From Acidobacteriota bacterium (lineage in GTDB: Bacteria; Acidobacteriota; Vicinamibacteria; Vicinamibacterales; UBA2999), in NCBI GenBank assembly GCA_013140775.1, contig JABFSA010000157.1, positions 1 to 32,588 of the forward strand: a DNA stretch of 32,588 nt. The letters run 5' to 3'. Made by a program: the position numbers and the translations under genes. Position 1 is the first letter of the stretch. Each line of letters opens with the position of its first letter. The notes beneath the pieces were generated by a model that was not told the DNA's origin, did no database searches, and worked only from the letters and a program-made list of their open reading frames with translations. Shown here one piece after another: positions 1-6,635 of the stretch.

Positions 1-216
1 CGAACGCAGACGCGCCGCTTCCTGCTGTGCGGCAACGATCTCCGTGTCGACCTGCGCGGCTTCCTGGCCCAGTGACCAGTACCACCAGCCGATGCCCGCG
101 ACCGCCGCCCCCACGATGAGGCTGCACATGACGGTGAGGCGCTGCCCAGCGCCGAAGGCCGCAACGGCCCGCGTCGCCTTCTTCTTTTCGCTGCCGAGAA
201 GATTTATGCGAATCAT
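1..216 (-). CDS. pilN: Type IV pilus assembly protein PilN, N-terminal 72 residues (cut by window edge)
   Basis: The visible part begins MIRINLLGSEKKK, the usual PilN opening, followed by a basic stretch and one hydrophobic membrane segment at about residues 28-46 (VMCSLIVGAAVAGIGWWYW), then the start of a charged helix rich in Ala, Gln and Glu. PilN is a bitopic inner-membrane protein whose short cytoplasmic N-terminus binds PilM and whose periplasmic part pairs with PilO in the pilus alignment complex. The ATG overlaps the pilM stop as ATGA, so the two are translationally coupled. The gene continues past base 1, so the periplasmic domain cannot be assessed. Confidence 0.88.
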   Translation of the reverse strand, partial: MIRINLLGSEKKKATRAVAAFGAGQRLTVMCSLIVGAAVAGIGWWYWSLGQEAAQVDTEIVAAQQEAARLRS

Positions 217-1274
217 CGGTCGCCCACCCGCCTCAGCGCGAGGCCCACGGCGACTGCGGCCGATGCCGCCACATCAGCTGGCGTAGCGCCAAGACTCTTG
301 GCATTCCACGCCACGGTGCGGAATGGATCGAACTCCTCGACCGGCGTTCCGAAGCGCTGCTGAAGCAGTTCCCGGAAATCCTCGACGCGTGAGGCCCCCC
401 CGCTGACCACGATTCGATTGATCTGGTCGGACGCGGCGCTTGCCTTGTAGAAATCGAATGTCTTCTGAATCTCGAGGAGCACGCTTTCGGTGACGGCCCG
501 AAGAACCGGACGCGCGTCGTCGAAGGTCGCGCCGTCTACAGGGGTGCCCTTCTTCAACTCCTCCGCCACGTCATAGGGCAGGTCGAGCTCCTTCTGAACG
601 GCCTCGGTGTAGGCATTTCCACCCATCGAAATGTCGCGGGTGAACACCGACTGGTCGCCCTGAAGGATGTTGATGTTGATCGCACTGGCGCCCGCGTTGA
701 GTAACACGACGACGCGGCCGGCTTCGAGGCCGTAGTTGGCCTCGTAGGCGTTCTGCAGCGCGAAGGCATCCACGTCCACCACCACCGGCGTCCGGCCGGC
801 TTGCGCGATCACACCAACGTAGTCGCCGATCTTTTCTTTCTTGGCCGCAACGAGCAGCACGGTCATGCTGCCCCGGGAATCCGGGCCCGTGCCGGGGTCG
901 AGGATCTGGTAGTCCAGGTTGACGTCCTGGATATCAAAGGGGATGTACTGCTCGGCTTCCCAGTAGATGGACTCGTCGAGCTCGGTCTGCGTCATGACCG
1001 GAAGCGTAATTTTCTTTACGATCACGGCATTGCCAGAGAGCGACGCACAGACCTCTTTCGACTTGAAGGCCCTGTTGCCCTCGAACAGGCGTCGAACGGC
1101 ATCTGCGACGGCTCCGGCGTCGATAATCGCGCCGTCTACGATCGCGTCCGCAGGCAGGGGTTCCATTGCGAAGGCCACCACTCGAAAGGCCTTGCCCGCC
1201 GCCTTCAGTTCGACCGCCTTGACAGCGCTCGAGCCAATATCGAGACCGATTACAGTCTTGCTTTTGCCAAACAC
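213..1274 (-). CDS. pilM: Type IV pilus assembly ATPase-like protein PilM
   Basis: A 353-residue actin-fold protein of the FtsA/PilM type. The phosphate-1 loop is visible at residues 8-22 (VIGLDIGSSAVKAVE), the PilM-typical ITLPVMTQTELDESIYWEAE stretch near residues 90-109, and a C-terminal IVVSGGASRVEDF adenosine-site segment near residues 300-313. PilM is cytoplasmic, binds nucleotide and grips the N-terminal peptide of PilN, connecting the pilus motor to the PilN-PilO-PilP alignment complex. The start is GTG, with GAGG five bases upstream. Length matches the family (about 350). It is followed directly by pilN, as in standard pilMNOPQ clusters. The promoter must lie in the 322-base divergent gap shared with rplM. 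Confidence 0.95.
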   Translation of the reverse strand: MFGKSKTVIGLDIGSSAVKAVELKAAGKAFRVVAFAMEPLPADAIVDGAIIDAGAVADAVRRLFEGNRAFKSKEVCASLSGNAVIVKKITLPVMTQTELDESIYWEAEQYIPFDIQDVNLDYQILDPGTGPDSRGSMTVLLVAAKKEKIGDYVGVIAQAGRTPVVVDVDAFALQNAYEANYGLEAGRVVVLLNAGASAININILQGDQSVFTRDISMGGNAYTEAVQKELDLPYDVAEELKKGTPVDGATFDDARPVLRAVTESVLLEIQKTFDFYKASAASDQINRIVVSGGASRVEDFRELLQQRFGTPVEEFDPFRTVAWNAKSLGATPADVAASAAVAVGLALRRVGDR

Positions 1275-1482
1275 GGATACCTCGTTACAGAACCGTCGAA
1301 AAACGTTCCAATTTCTGACGCTGGTGCAAGGGACGGACCGGTCAGTGCCCGTCGAGTCTCTTTATCGGACGCTCAGCCGGGAGCAACACTGTCAATCTTG
1401 AAAGTGGAAACCTGGGCGCTGCCGGCCGGGGCAGGCCCGGGCCGATGACCTGGCTATGGAGATAGATGTGGGCGTCGGCACC

Positions 1483-1511
1483 TTGACAGTGCTGACAACC
1501 CTCCGTATCAT
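1483..1511 (+). promoter_or_regulatory. Sigma70-type promoter of the rplM-rpsI operon
   Basis: TTGACA at 1483-1488 and TATCAT at 1506-1511 are separated by exactly 17 bases: a perfect -35 and a 5/6 -10. The expected start of transcription is near 1518, giving a leader of about 79 bases before rplM. The whole rplM-rpsI-rpsB-tsf block follows with no better promoter in between. Confidence 0.8.
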
Positions 1512-1527
1512 TGGGGTTTGCGGTTGC

Positions 1528-1570
1528 AGGTCTTCTCCGTATAGACCGGGATATCCCCTAGTCGAGACCT
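1528..1570 (+). promoter_or_regulatory. Possible alternative-pairing leader RNA upstream of rplM
   Basis: Within the predicted 5' leader, AGGTCT (1528-1533) can pair perfectly with AGACCT (1565-1570), or, as GGTCT (1529-1533), with AGACC (1543-1547). These pairings are mutually exclusive. A palindrome GGGATATCCC (1548-1557) sits between the two partner sites. Several phyla carry L13 leader RNAs that respond to ribosomal protein, so an autoregulatory switch is conceivable. The stems are short (5-6 bp) and this is only suggestive. Confidence 0.3.
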
Positions 1571-1596
1571 CGCAGCGAAGGATTCCCACTATCACC

Positions 1597-2028
1597 ATGC
1601 GGACGTTTGTTGCGAGCGCCAAGAGCGCAGACTCCCGATGGCACGTGATCGATGCCAACGGCCAGGTCCTCGGCAGAGTCGCGACGCTGGCCTCGAAACT
1701 CCTTCAGGGCAAGCACAAGCCGACCTATACCCCCTACATTGATACCGGCGACCACGTGGTCGTCATCAATGCCGCCCAGGTGAAACTCACCGGGCGCAAG
1801 GAAGATCAAAAGCTTTACCGGCGGCACAGCGGATACGAAGGTGGCCTTCGAGAAGAGCGCGCCACTGTCGTGCGAAAGCGTCAGCCGATCCGTCTCGTCG
1901 AGGAAGCCGTGCGCGGGATGTTGCCCAAGACCAAGATGGGCAGCGCGATGTACCGGAAACTCAAGGTTTACGCCGGCTCGGACCATCCGCACGCCGCTCA
2001 GCAACCCCACACCATCGAGGTCGCGTAA
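1597..2028 (+). CDS. rplM: 50S ribosomal protein L13
   Basis: A 143-residue protein starting MRTFVASAKSADSRWHVIDA, followed by the L13 signatures GQVLGRVATLASKLLQGKHK, DTGDHVVVINA, KLTGRK and the C-terminal AVRGMLPKTKMG and LKVYAGSDHPHAAQQP. L13 is an early-assembly protein of the large subunit that binds 23S rRNA. The ATG at 1597 was chosen because it gives the normal family length and N-terminus; a longer in-frame reading from 1456 adds non-conserved sequence and would begin upstream of the promoter -10 box. The stop codon is directly followed by the rpsI start, so L13 and S9 are coupled, as in most bacteria. Confidence 0.97.
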   Translation: MRTFVASAKSADSRWHVIDANGQVLGRVATLASKLLQGKHKPTYTPYIDTGDHVVVINAAQVKLTGRKEDQKLYRRHSGYEGGLREERATVVRKRQPIRLVEEAVRGMLPKTKMGSAMYRKLKVYAGSDHPHAAQQPHTIEVA

Positions 2029-2421
2029 TTGGCCAGCATCGAATACTACGCAACAGGACGCCGCAAGACTTCTACCGCCCGCGTGTTCCTTCGTCCCGGC
2101 CAGGGAGCGATCACCGTCAATCACCGAGAGTTCGCGCAGTTCTTCACCACTGACTCTCTGCGGACGCAGGTGAAAAGGCCGCTGCTCCTCACTGAGACGG
2201 GTGAGAAATTCGACATCCTGGCGACGGTTGCCGGTGGTGGCGTCAATGGACAGGCTGGCGCCATGCGGCTGGGTATTGCGCGCGCGCTCGTCGCGTTCAA
2301 CGCCGAGCTGCGCCGCCAGCTGAAGAAGGACGGACTGCTGACGTCCGATTCACGCGTCAAAGAACGCAAGAAATACGGTTTGGCTGGCGCCCGGAAACGG
2401 TTCCAGTTCAGCAAACGCTAA
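2029..2421 (+). CDS. rpsI: 30S ribosomal protein S9
   Basis: A 130-residue protein with the S9 pattern: [16 protein letters not shown] near the start, [15 protein letters not shown] in the middle and the C-terminal tail [18 protein letters not shown], whose final SKR reaches the P-site tRNA in the ribosome. The start is TTG placed immediately after the rplM TAA with zero spacing, so it probably relies on ribosomes finishing L13. No ATG lies near the conserved N-terminus, which supports the TTG. Confidence 0.97.
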   Translation: MASIEYYATGRRKTSTARVFLRPGQGAITVNHREFAQFFTTDSLRTQVKRPLLLTETGEKFDILATVAGGGVNGQAGAMRLGIARALVAFNAELRRQLKKDGLLTSDSRVKERKKYGLAGARKRFQFSKR

Positions 2422-2438
2422 CAAGAGAGGGAGGACGC

Positions 2439-3248
2439 TTGCCGGGTATCGCGATCAAGGATCTGCTCGAAGCCGGAGTGCATTTCGGCCATCAAACCAA
2501 GCGATGGAATCCGAAGATGAAGGAATACATCTTCGGAGAGCGCAACGGGATTTACATCCTCGACTTGGGCAAGACGGCGAAGAAGTTTCGCGAGGCCGAA
2601 GACTTCGTCACCAACCTGGCTGCAAGTGGCAAGACGGTCCTTTTCGTCGGCACCAAGCGGCAAGCGCAGGATGTGATCTCGGAGGAAGCCCAGCGCTGCG
2701 GGATGTTCTACATCAACCAGCGGTGGCTTGGCGGTCTCCTCACGAACTTCACCACCATTCAGCGCAGTCTTGGCCGCCTCCGCGATCTGGAGACGATGGT
2801 CACCGACGGGCGCTACGACACGCTCTCGAAGAAAGAGATTGCCCGGAACGAGAAGGAGAAGCGCAAGCTCCTGAAGAACCTCGAGGGCATCCGTCACATG
2901 TCGCGGCTGCCTGACACGATTTTCGTGGTAGACACCCGCAAGGAAAAGATCGCCGTCGATGAAGCGCGAAAGCTCAAGATCCCAGTGATCGGCGTGGTCG
3001 ATACCAACTGCGATCCGGATGAAGTCGATTTCGTGATCCCCGGCAATGACGACGCGCTTCGCGCCATTCGGCTGTTCGCCTCGAAGATCGCCGAAGCCGT
3101 CACCAGCGGACGCGGCCTTCGCGAAGCCAAGATGGCTGAAGAAGCGAATGCCCAGGCCGAGGAAGCCGCAGCCGCGGACGCCGCCGCACGGCTCACCAGG
3201 GCGACGCGACCGCAGCGTCGAGCCGAAGCCACCCCAGCCGGCGCGTAA
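2439..3248 (+). CDS. rpsB: 30S ribosomal protein S2
   Basis: A 269-residue protein with the S2 hallmarks [58 protein letters not shown] and [13 protein letters not shown]. The last 40 or so residues form an Ala/Glu/Arg-rich tail of a kind that varies between phyla. S2 joins the small subunit late and contacts S1. The start is TTG with a strong GAGGGAGG ribosome binding site seven to eight bases upstream, and no nearby ATG fits. It lies 17 bases after rpsI, so it is likely transcribed from the rplM promoter, and it precedes tsf in the standard order. Confidence 0.97.
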   Translation: MPGIAIKDLLEAGVHFGHQTKRWNPKMKEYIFGERNGIYILDLGKTAKKFREAEDFVTNLAASGKTVLFVGTKRQAQDVISEEAQRCGMFYINQRWLGGLLTNFTTIQRSLGRLRDLETMVTDGRYDTLSKKEIARNEKEKRKLLKNLEGIRHMSRLPDTIFVVDTRKEKIAVDEARKLKIPVIGVVDTNCDPDEVDFVIPGNDDALRAIRLFASKIAEAVTSGRGLREAKMAEEANAQAEEAAAADAAARLTRATRPQRRAEATPAGA

Positions 3249-3263
3249 CCGCACGGAGAACGT

Positions 3264-3292
3264 CACGCGCCGGCGACATTTGCCGGCGCGTG
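3264..3292 (+). terminator. Strong GC hairpin between rpsB and tsf (attenuator or processing site)
   Basis: A perfect 11-bp inverted repeat, CACGCGCCGGC (3264-3274) and GCCGGCGCGTG (3282-3292), with the 7-base loop GACATTT. It is followed by GTTTGT rather than a run of T, so a full intrinsic terminator is doubtful. The position between the S2 and EF-Ts genes suggests a partial terminator or an RNA stability or processing element that sets different S2 and EF-Ts levels. Confidence 0.5.
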
Positions 3293-3362
3293 GTTTGTAC
3301 AGCGGCGCTCGGACGCCTTCAGTCCAGACGCCACTTCGAACAGCCGGAGACAAGGGATTCCC

Positions 3363-3965
3363 ATGGCAGCAATCACCGCAGAACAGGTCAAGCAGCTTCG
3401 CGACAAGACGGGCGCCGGCATGATGGAGTGCAAGGCCGCGCTTGCCGAGGCGAACGGCAATATGGAGGAAGCGGTCACGCTTCTCCGCAAGCGGGGACTG
3501 GCCCAGGCAGCCAAGCGGGCCGGGCGCACCACCGCGCAGGGCCTCGTCGGGAGCTACATCCACATGGGCGGCAAGATCGGCGTGCTCGTCGAGGTGAATT
3601 GCGAGTCCGATTTTGTCGCACGGACCGAAGGGTTTCAGAACCTCGTCAAGGACCTGGCGATGCACGTCGCGGCCGCCGACCCCAAGTGGGTACGCCGTGA
3701 GGACGTCACGTCGGACGCGATCGAGAAGGAAAAGAACATCTACCGGGCACAGATGGAAGGGTCCGGCAAACCTGCCAACGTGATCGATAAGATCGTCGAG
3801 GGCAAGCTGGGCAGCTTCTACTCGCAGTTCGTGCTGCTCGATCAGCCGTTCGTCCGCGATCCGAACGTGACCATCACGCAACTGGTCGCCGAGACCTCAG
3901 CCAAGACCGGTGAGAACATCACGGTGAATCGTTTCGTGCGATTCCGCGTTGGCGATTCCGAGTAA
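3363..3965 (+). CDS. tsf: Translation elongation factor Ts
   Basis: A 200-residue EF-Ts, the nucleotide exchange factor that regenerates EF-Tu-GTP. The N-terminal UBA-like domain carries EQVKQLRDKTGAGMMECKAA and LRKRGLAQAAKRAGR; the core holds GKIGVLVEVNCESDFVART, which includes the conserved TDFV-like contact region, and the C-terminus ends NITVNRFVRFRVG. Length resembles the short Thermus-type form (about 196) rather than the 283-residue Escherichia coli form, so it has one core subdomain. The ATG has an AAGGG ribosome binding site upstream. It sits 114 bases after rpsB, separated by the hairpin. Confidence 0.97.
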   Translation: MAAITAEQVKQLRDKTGAGMMECKAALAEANGNMEEAVTLLRKRGLAQAAKRAGRTTAQGLVGSYIHMGGKIGVLVEVNCESDFVARTEGFQNLVKDLAMHVAAADPKWVRREDVTSDAIEKEKNIYRAQMEGSGKPANVIDKIVEGKLGSFYSQFVLLDQPFVRDPNVTITQLVAETSAKTGENITVNRFVRFRVGDSE

Positions 3966-3986
3966 GGACGCGCCCTCCAGCGCGAC

Positions 3987-3992
3987 TATAAT
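3987..3992 (+). promoter_or_regulatory. Consensus -10 box just before pyrH (probable leaderless promoter)
   Basis: TATAAT at 3987-3992 ends six bases before a TTG (3999) and nine before the in-frame ATG (4002) of pyrH. A start of transcription at 3999-4002 would leave no leader and no room for a ribosome binding site, and none is visible. No good -35 is seen at 16-18 bases. The arrangement repeats at nagZ and at the GHMP kinase gene. Confidence 0.6.
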
Positions 3993-4001
3993 GCTGGCTT
4001 G

Positions 4002-4733
4002 ATGTCAGAATCGACGAGTCCTGCTCCGCGCTATAAGCGCGTGCTCCTCAAGTTGTCCGGCGAAGCGCTGATGGGCGACCAGCAGTTCGGCGTCGATCCC
4101 GCCATCACGACGCGCATCGCCCGCGACGTCGGTGAAATTCAAGGCCTGGGTGTTCAGACCTCTATCGTGATCGGCGGAGGCAACATCTTCCGCGGCCTGG
4201 CCGCGAGCGTCCGTGGCATGGATCGCGCCACCGCCGACTACATGGGGATGCTTGCCACGGTGATCAACGCCCTGGCCTTACAGGATGCCCTGGAGCGCCA
4301 AGGCGTAGTGACCAGAACGGTCACGGCCATCGAAATGCGCGAGGTCGCCGAACCGTTTATCCGGCGTCGCGCGATCCGCCATCTCGAAAAGGGCCGCGTC
4401 GTGATCTTCGCCGCCGGCACCGGCAACCCCTACTTCACCACCGATACCGCCGCGGCGCTGCGCGCCATGGAGATCAAGGCCGACGTTATCCTGAAAGCCA
4501 CCAAGGTGGACGGTATCTACACGGCGGATCCAGTCCTCGATCCGACCGCGACGATGTACGACTCGATTTCCTATCTGCAGGTGCTCGAGCGGCAGCTCAA
4601 AGTGATGGACTCGACCGCAATTTCGCTCTGTATGGACAACAAACTGCCGATTGTCGTGTTCAATCTGCGTGAACCCGGCAACATTCGCCGCGTCGTGCTC
4701 GGCGAAACGGTCGGCACCACCGTGGGGGTCTGA
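4002..4733 (+). CDS. pyrH: UMP kinase
   Basis: A 243-residue amino-acid-kinase-fold enzyme converting UMP to UDP with ATP, in cytosolic pyrimidine nucleotide synthesis. Visible signatures are [13 protein letters not shown] near the start, [50 protein letters not shown], and [15 protein letters not shown]. The ATG at 4002 gives the normal N-terminus; TTG at 3999 adds one Met and cannot be excluded. The gene has its own consensus -10 immediately upstream as well as read-through from tsf. Its stop overlaps the frr ATG (TGATG). Confidence 0.96.
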   Translation: MSESTSPAPRYKRVLLKLSGEALMGDQQFGVDPAITTRIARDVGEIQGLGVQTSIVIGGGNIFRGLAASVRGMDRATADYMGMLATVINALALQDALERQGVVTRTVTAIEMREVAEPFIRRRAIRHLEKGRVVIFAAGTGNPYFTTDTAAALRAMEIKADVILKATKVDGIYTADPVLDPTATMYDSISYLQVLERQLKVMDSTAISLCMDNKLPIVVFNLREPGNIRRVVLGETVGTTVGV

Positions 4734-5302
4734 TGGAGTTCAGCGATCTGAAAGGCATGTTCAGCGAGGTGAAGGTCCGCATGGACGCCGCTATTGAGCG
4801 TGCCCGACGTGAAGTGGCCAGCGTGCGAACCGGACGGGCTACCGTCACCATTCTGGACAGCGTGCACGTCGAGGCCTACGGAGCCCGAGTCCCGCTGAAC
4901 CAGGTCGCAAGTTTGTCCGTGCCGGAGCCGGCGCTGCTGATTGCTCAGCCGTTCGATCCGTCACTGATCAAGGCCGTCGAGAAAGCCATTACCCAGTCCG
5001 ATCTCGGGCTCAACCCAACCAACGACGGCAAGGTCGTACGCATTCCGATTCCCGCACTGACCGACGAACGCCGCAAAGAGCTCTCCCGGCAGGTGCACAA
5101 ACAGGCCGAGGAAGGCCGCAACGTCGTCCGCCAGGTACGCCGGGACGCCAACGATCGCCTCAAGAAGCTCCTCAAGGAGCACAAGATCTCTGAGGACGAC
5201 GAGCGGAAGGGCCTGGATCAGGTGCAGAAGATCACTGACGAGCACGTCAAGCTGATCGACGAGCTTCAGAAGCGGAAGGACCAGGAACTACTGGGCCACT
5301 AG
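4733..5302 (+). CDS. frr: Ribosome recycling factor
   Basis: A 189-residue protein of normal length. It shows the long-helix signatures VRTGRATVTILDSVHVEAYG, PLNQVASLSVPEPALL, GLNPTNDGKVVRIPIPALTDERRKEL and RNVVRQVRRDANDRLKK. RRF splits post-termination ribosomes together with EF-G. The ATG shares bases with the pyrH stop, which couples the two. The stop TAG lies in a CTAG tetramer that also serves as the stop of the convergent pfkA gene, so no terminator can sit between them. Confidence 0.97.
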   Translation: MEFSDLKGMFSEVKVRMDAAIERARREVASVRTGRATVTILDSVHVEAYGARVPLNQVASLSVPEPALLIAQPFDPSLIKAVEKAITQSDLGLNPTNDGKVVRIPIPALTDERRKELSRQVHKQAEEGRNVVRQVRRDANDRLKKLLKEHKISEDDERKGLDQVQKITDEHVKLIDELQKRKDQELLGH

Positions 5303-6381
5303 TCTCCGAAGGACACACCGAGCGCGCGCGCAGCCTGCACGAGGTCTGAGTCGAGCGGCACGGTCTTGGTCTTTCCGACAACATCGGCAAGAGGCACCGG
5401 CACGAGATCCGGCGGACAGTTCGCGACCATCATCCCGAAGTCGCCGGAGACGATCAGATCGACGGCCTTGCTTCCGAATCGCGTCGCGAGCGTGCGGTCG
5501 AAGGACGTCGGGGCGCCGCCCCTCTGGAGGTGCCCGAGCACCACATAGCGGGCCTCCTTCCCCGTCCGCGCTTCCAGCTCTTTGGCGCACGTCATCGCCG
5601 CGCCACCCAGGCGCTCGACGTGCCCCCTGCTGGCCTCTTCGATGAGCGACACCTGCCCACCCTTCGGCCGCGCCCCCTCCGCAATCACCACGATACTGAA
5701 CCGGGCTCCCCAGGCATCGCGATCGCGAATGCACTGGGCGACCATTTCCAGGTCGTACGGAATCTCGGGCATCAGGATCACGTCGGCTCCCCCGGCCACG
5801 CCGGCGTGAAGCGCAATCCATCCTGCGTAGCGGCCCATCACTTCCACGACCATGATCCGACGGTGCGCCTCGGCCGTGGTGTGCAGACGATCGATCGCAT
5901 CCGTGGCGAAGCTGACGGCGGAATCGAAGCCGAAACAGCTGTTTGTGCCGACGATGTCGTTGTCGATCGTCTTCGGCACGCCGACCAGAGGAATCCCGCG
6001 CCTGCTGAACTCGTGCGAAATCGCGAGCGTGCCGTCGCCGCCGATGCAGACGAGCGCATCGAGTCCGGCCCGATGGAACAGTTCCATCACGCGGTCGGCA
6101 TAGTTGAAGGTCCCCTCGGGCGTGACGATAGGCGCCGCAAACGGGTCGCCACGGTTGACCGTGCCGAGCACGGTTCCACCGAGACGCAGGATACCCGTGA
6201 CATCTCGTGGCGTGAGCTTTCGGGATTTGTCGGGATAGATCAGCCCGTCGAAGCTGTCTTCGAGGCCGATCACCTCAATGCCCCGGTTGTGTGCGGACTT
6301 GACCACCGCCCGGATGACAGCATTCAGGCCCGGAGCGTCTCCGCCCCCGGTGAGCACACCGATTTTCTGAACTGTAGGCAT
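5299..6381 (-). CDS. pfkA: 6-phosphofructokinase (Gly/Lys mixed-type active site)
   Basis: A 360-residue phosphofructokinase phosphorylating fructose 6-phosphate to the 1,6-bisphosphate in glycolysis. The opening GVLTGGGDAPGLNAVIR, the GGDGT loop at residues 114-118, PKTIDND at 136-142 (catalytic Asp in TIDND) and MGRYAGWIA are clear. Gly in GGDGT is typical of ATP use, while Lys in PKTIDND is typical of pyrophosphate enzymes; the Gly/Lys combination is known from the mixed or group III clade, several of which use ATP. ATP is thus the likelier donor, but this is not certain. No clear ribosome binding site precedes the ATG. It is monocistronic and convergent with frr. Confidence 0.93.
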   Translation of the reverse strand: MPTVQKIGVLTGGGDAPGLNAVIRAVVKSAHNRGIEVIGLEDSFDGLIYPDKSRKLTPRDVTGILRLGGTVLGTVNRGDPFAAPIVTPEGTFNYADRVMELFHRAGLDALVCIGGDGTLAISHEFSRRGIPLVGVPKTIDNDIVGTNSCFGFDSAVSFATDAIDRLHTTAEAHRRIMVVEVMGRYAGWIALHAGVAGGADVILMPEIPYDLEMVAQCIRDRDAWGARFSIVVIAEGARPKGGQVSLIEEASRGHVERLGGAAMTCAKELEARTGKEARYVVLGHLQRGGAPTSFDRTLATRFGSKAVDLIVSGDFGMMVANCPPDLVPVPLADVVGKTKTVPLDSDLVQAARALGVSFGD

Positions 6382-6426
6382 TGTTGAAATGGAGGATCGA
6401 CCGCAGGATTCGCGGCTGCGGGTACA

Positions 6427-6448
6427 TGTTACACTGAAGGTTCTTCAG
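6427..6448 (+). promoter_or_regulatory. Extended -10 promoter of the tRNA gene with a small inverted repeat
   Basis: TG at 6427-6428, one base, then TACACT at 6430-6435 forms an extended -10 motif; no good -35 is present. The expected transcript start is about 6442, 18 bases before the tRNA. A 6-bp inverted repeat, CTGAAG (6434-6439) and CTTCAG (6443-6448), overlaps the start region. Confidence 0.45.
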
Positions 6449-6459
6449 TTCCTGGGAAA

Positions 6460-6535
6460 GGGCGGCTAGCTCAGCTGGGAGAGCGCTGCGTTCGCAATGC
6501 AGAGGTCAGGAGTTCGATCCTCCTGCCGTCCACCA
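6460..6535 (+). tRNA. tRNA-Ala (anticodon CGC)
   Basis: A 76-base cloverleaf. The acceptor stem pairs GGGCGGC with GCCGTCC and includes G3-U70, the alanine identity pair. The D arm contains GCTCAGCTGGGAGAGC, the anticodon loop is TTCGCAA, giving anticodon CGC for GCG codons, and the T arm is AGGAGTTCGATCCTCCT. The discriminator base is A and CCA is encoded in the DNA (6533-6535). The neighbouring genes give no sign of an integration event at its 3' end. Confidence 0.97.
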
Positions 6536-6635
6536 ACAATCCACTTCCAATCGTTCCACTCATCAGCCCCCCGATGTTCGGGCATTCCACACCGGTTCGG
6601 GATGCGTTTGAACAACGGCCACTGGGCAAGACACA

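Larger units (their letters stand above)
1275..1596. other. Divergent intergenic region pilM / rplM
   Basis: This 322-base gap holds the rplM promoter and leader (separate entries). It also holds a perfect 9-base inverted repeat, CACTGTCAA at 1387-1395 and TTGACAGTG at 1483-1491. The right copy contains the rplM -35 box and the left copy reads TTGACA toward pilM. I could not find a convincing -10 box 16-18 bases from the left TTGACA, so the pilM promoter stays unassigned. A GC-rich self-complementary run lies at about 1421-1443. No convincing coding potential was seen. Confidence 0.6.

Noticed and set aside
1367..1395. pilM promoter using TTGACA on the minus strand at 1395-1390
   Set aside because: No acceptable -10 box at 16-18 bases; the nearest AT-rich stretch is 23 bases away.
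2418..3881. 487-codon open frame on the minus strand opposite rpsB and tsf
   Set aside because: It is antisense to two unmistakable translation genes; its composition (Leu/Asp/Val/His-rich) is a mirror of GC-rich codons, and no motif or ribosome binding site supports it.
5530..6387. 285-codon open frame on the plus strand opposite pfkA
   Set aside because: A shadow of a clear phosphofructokinase gene, with no recognisable domain.
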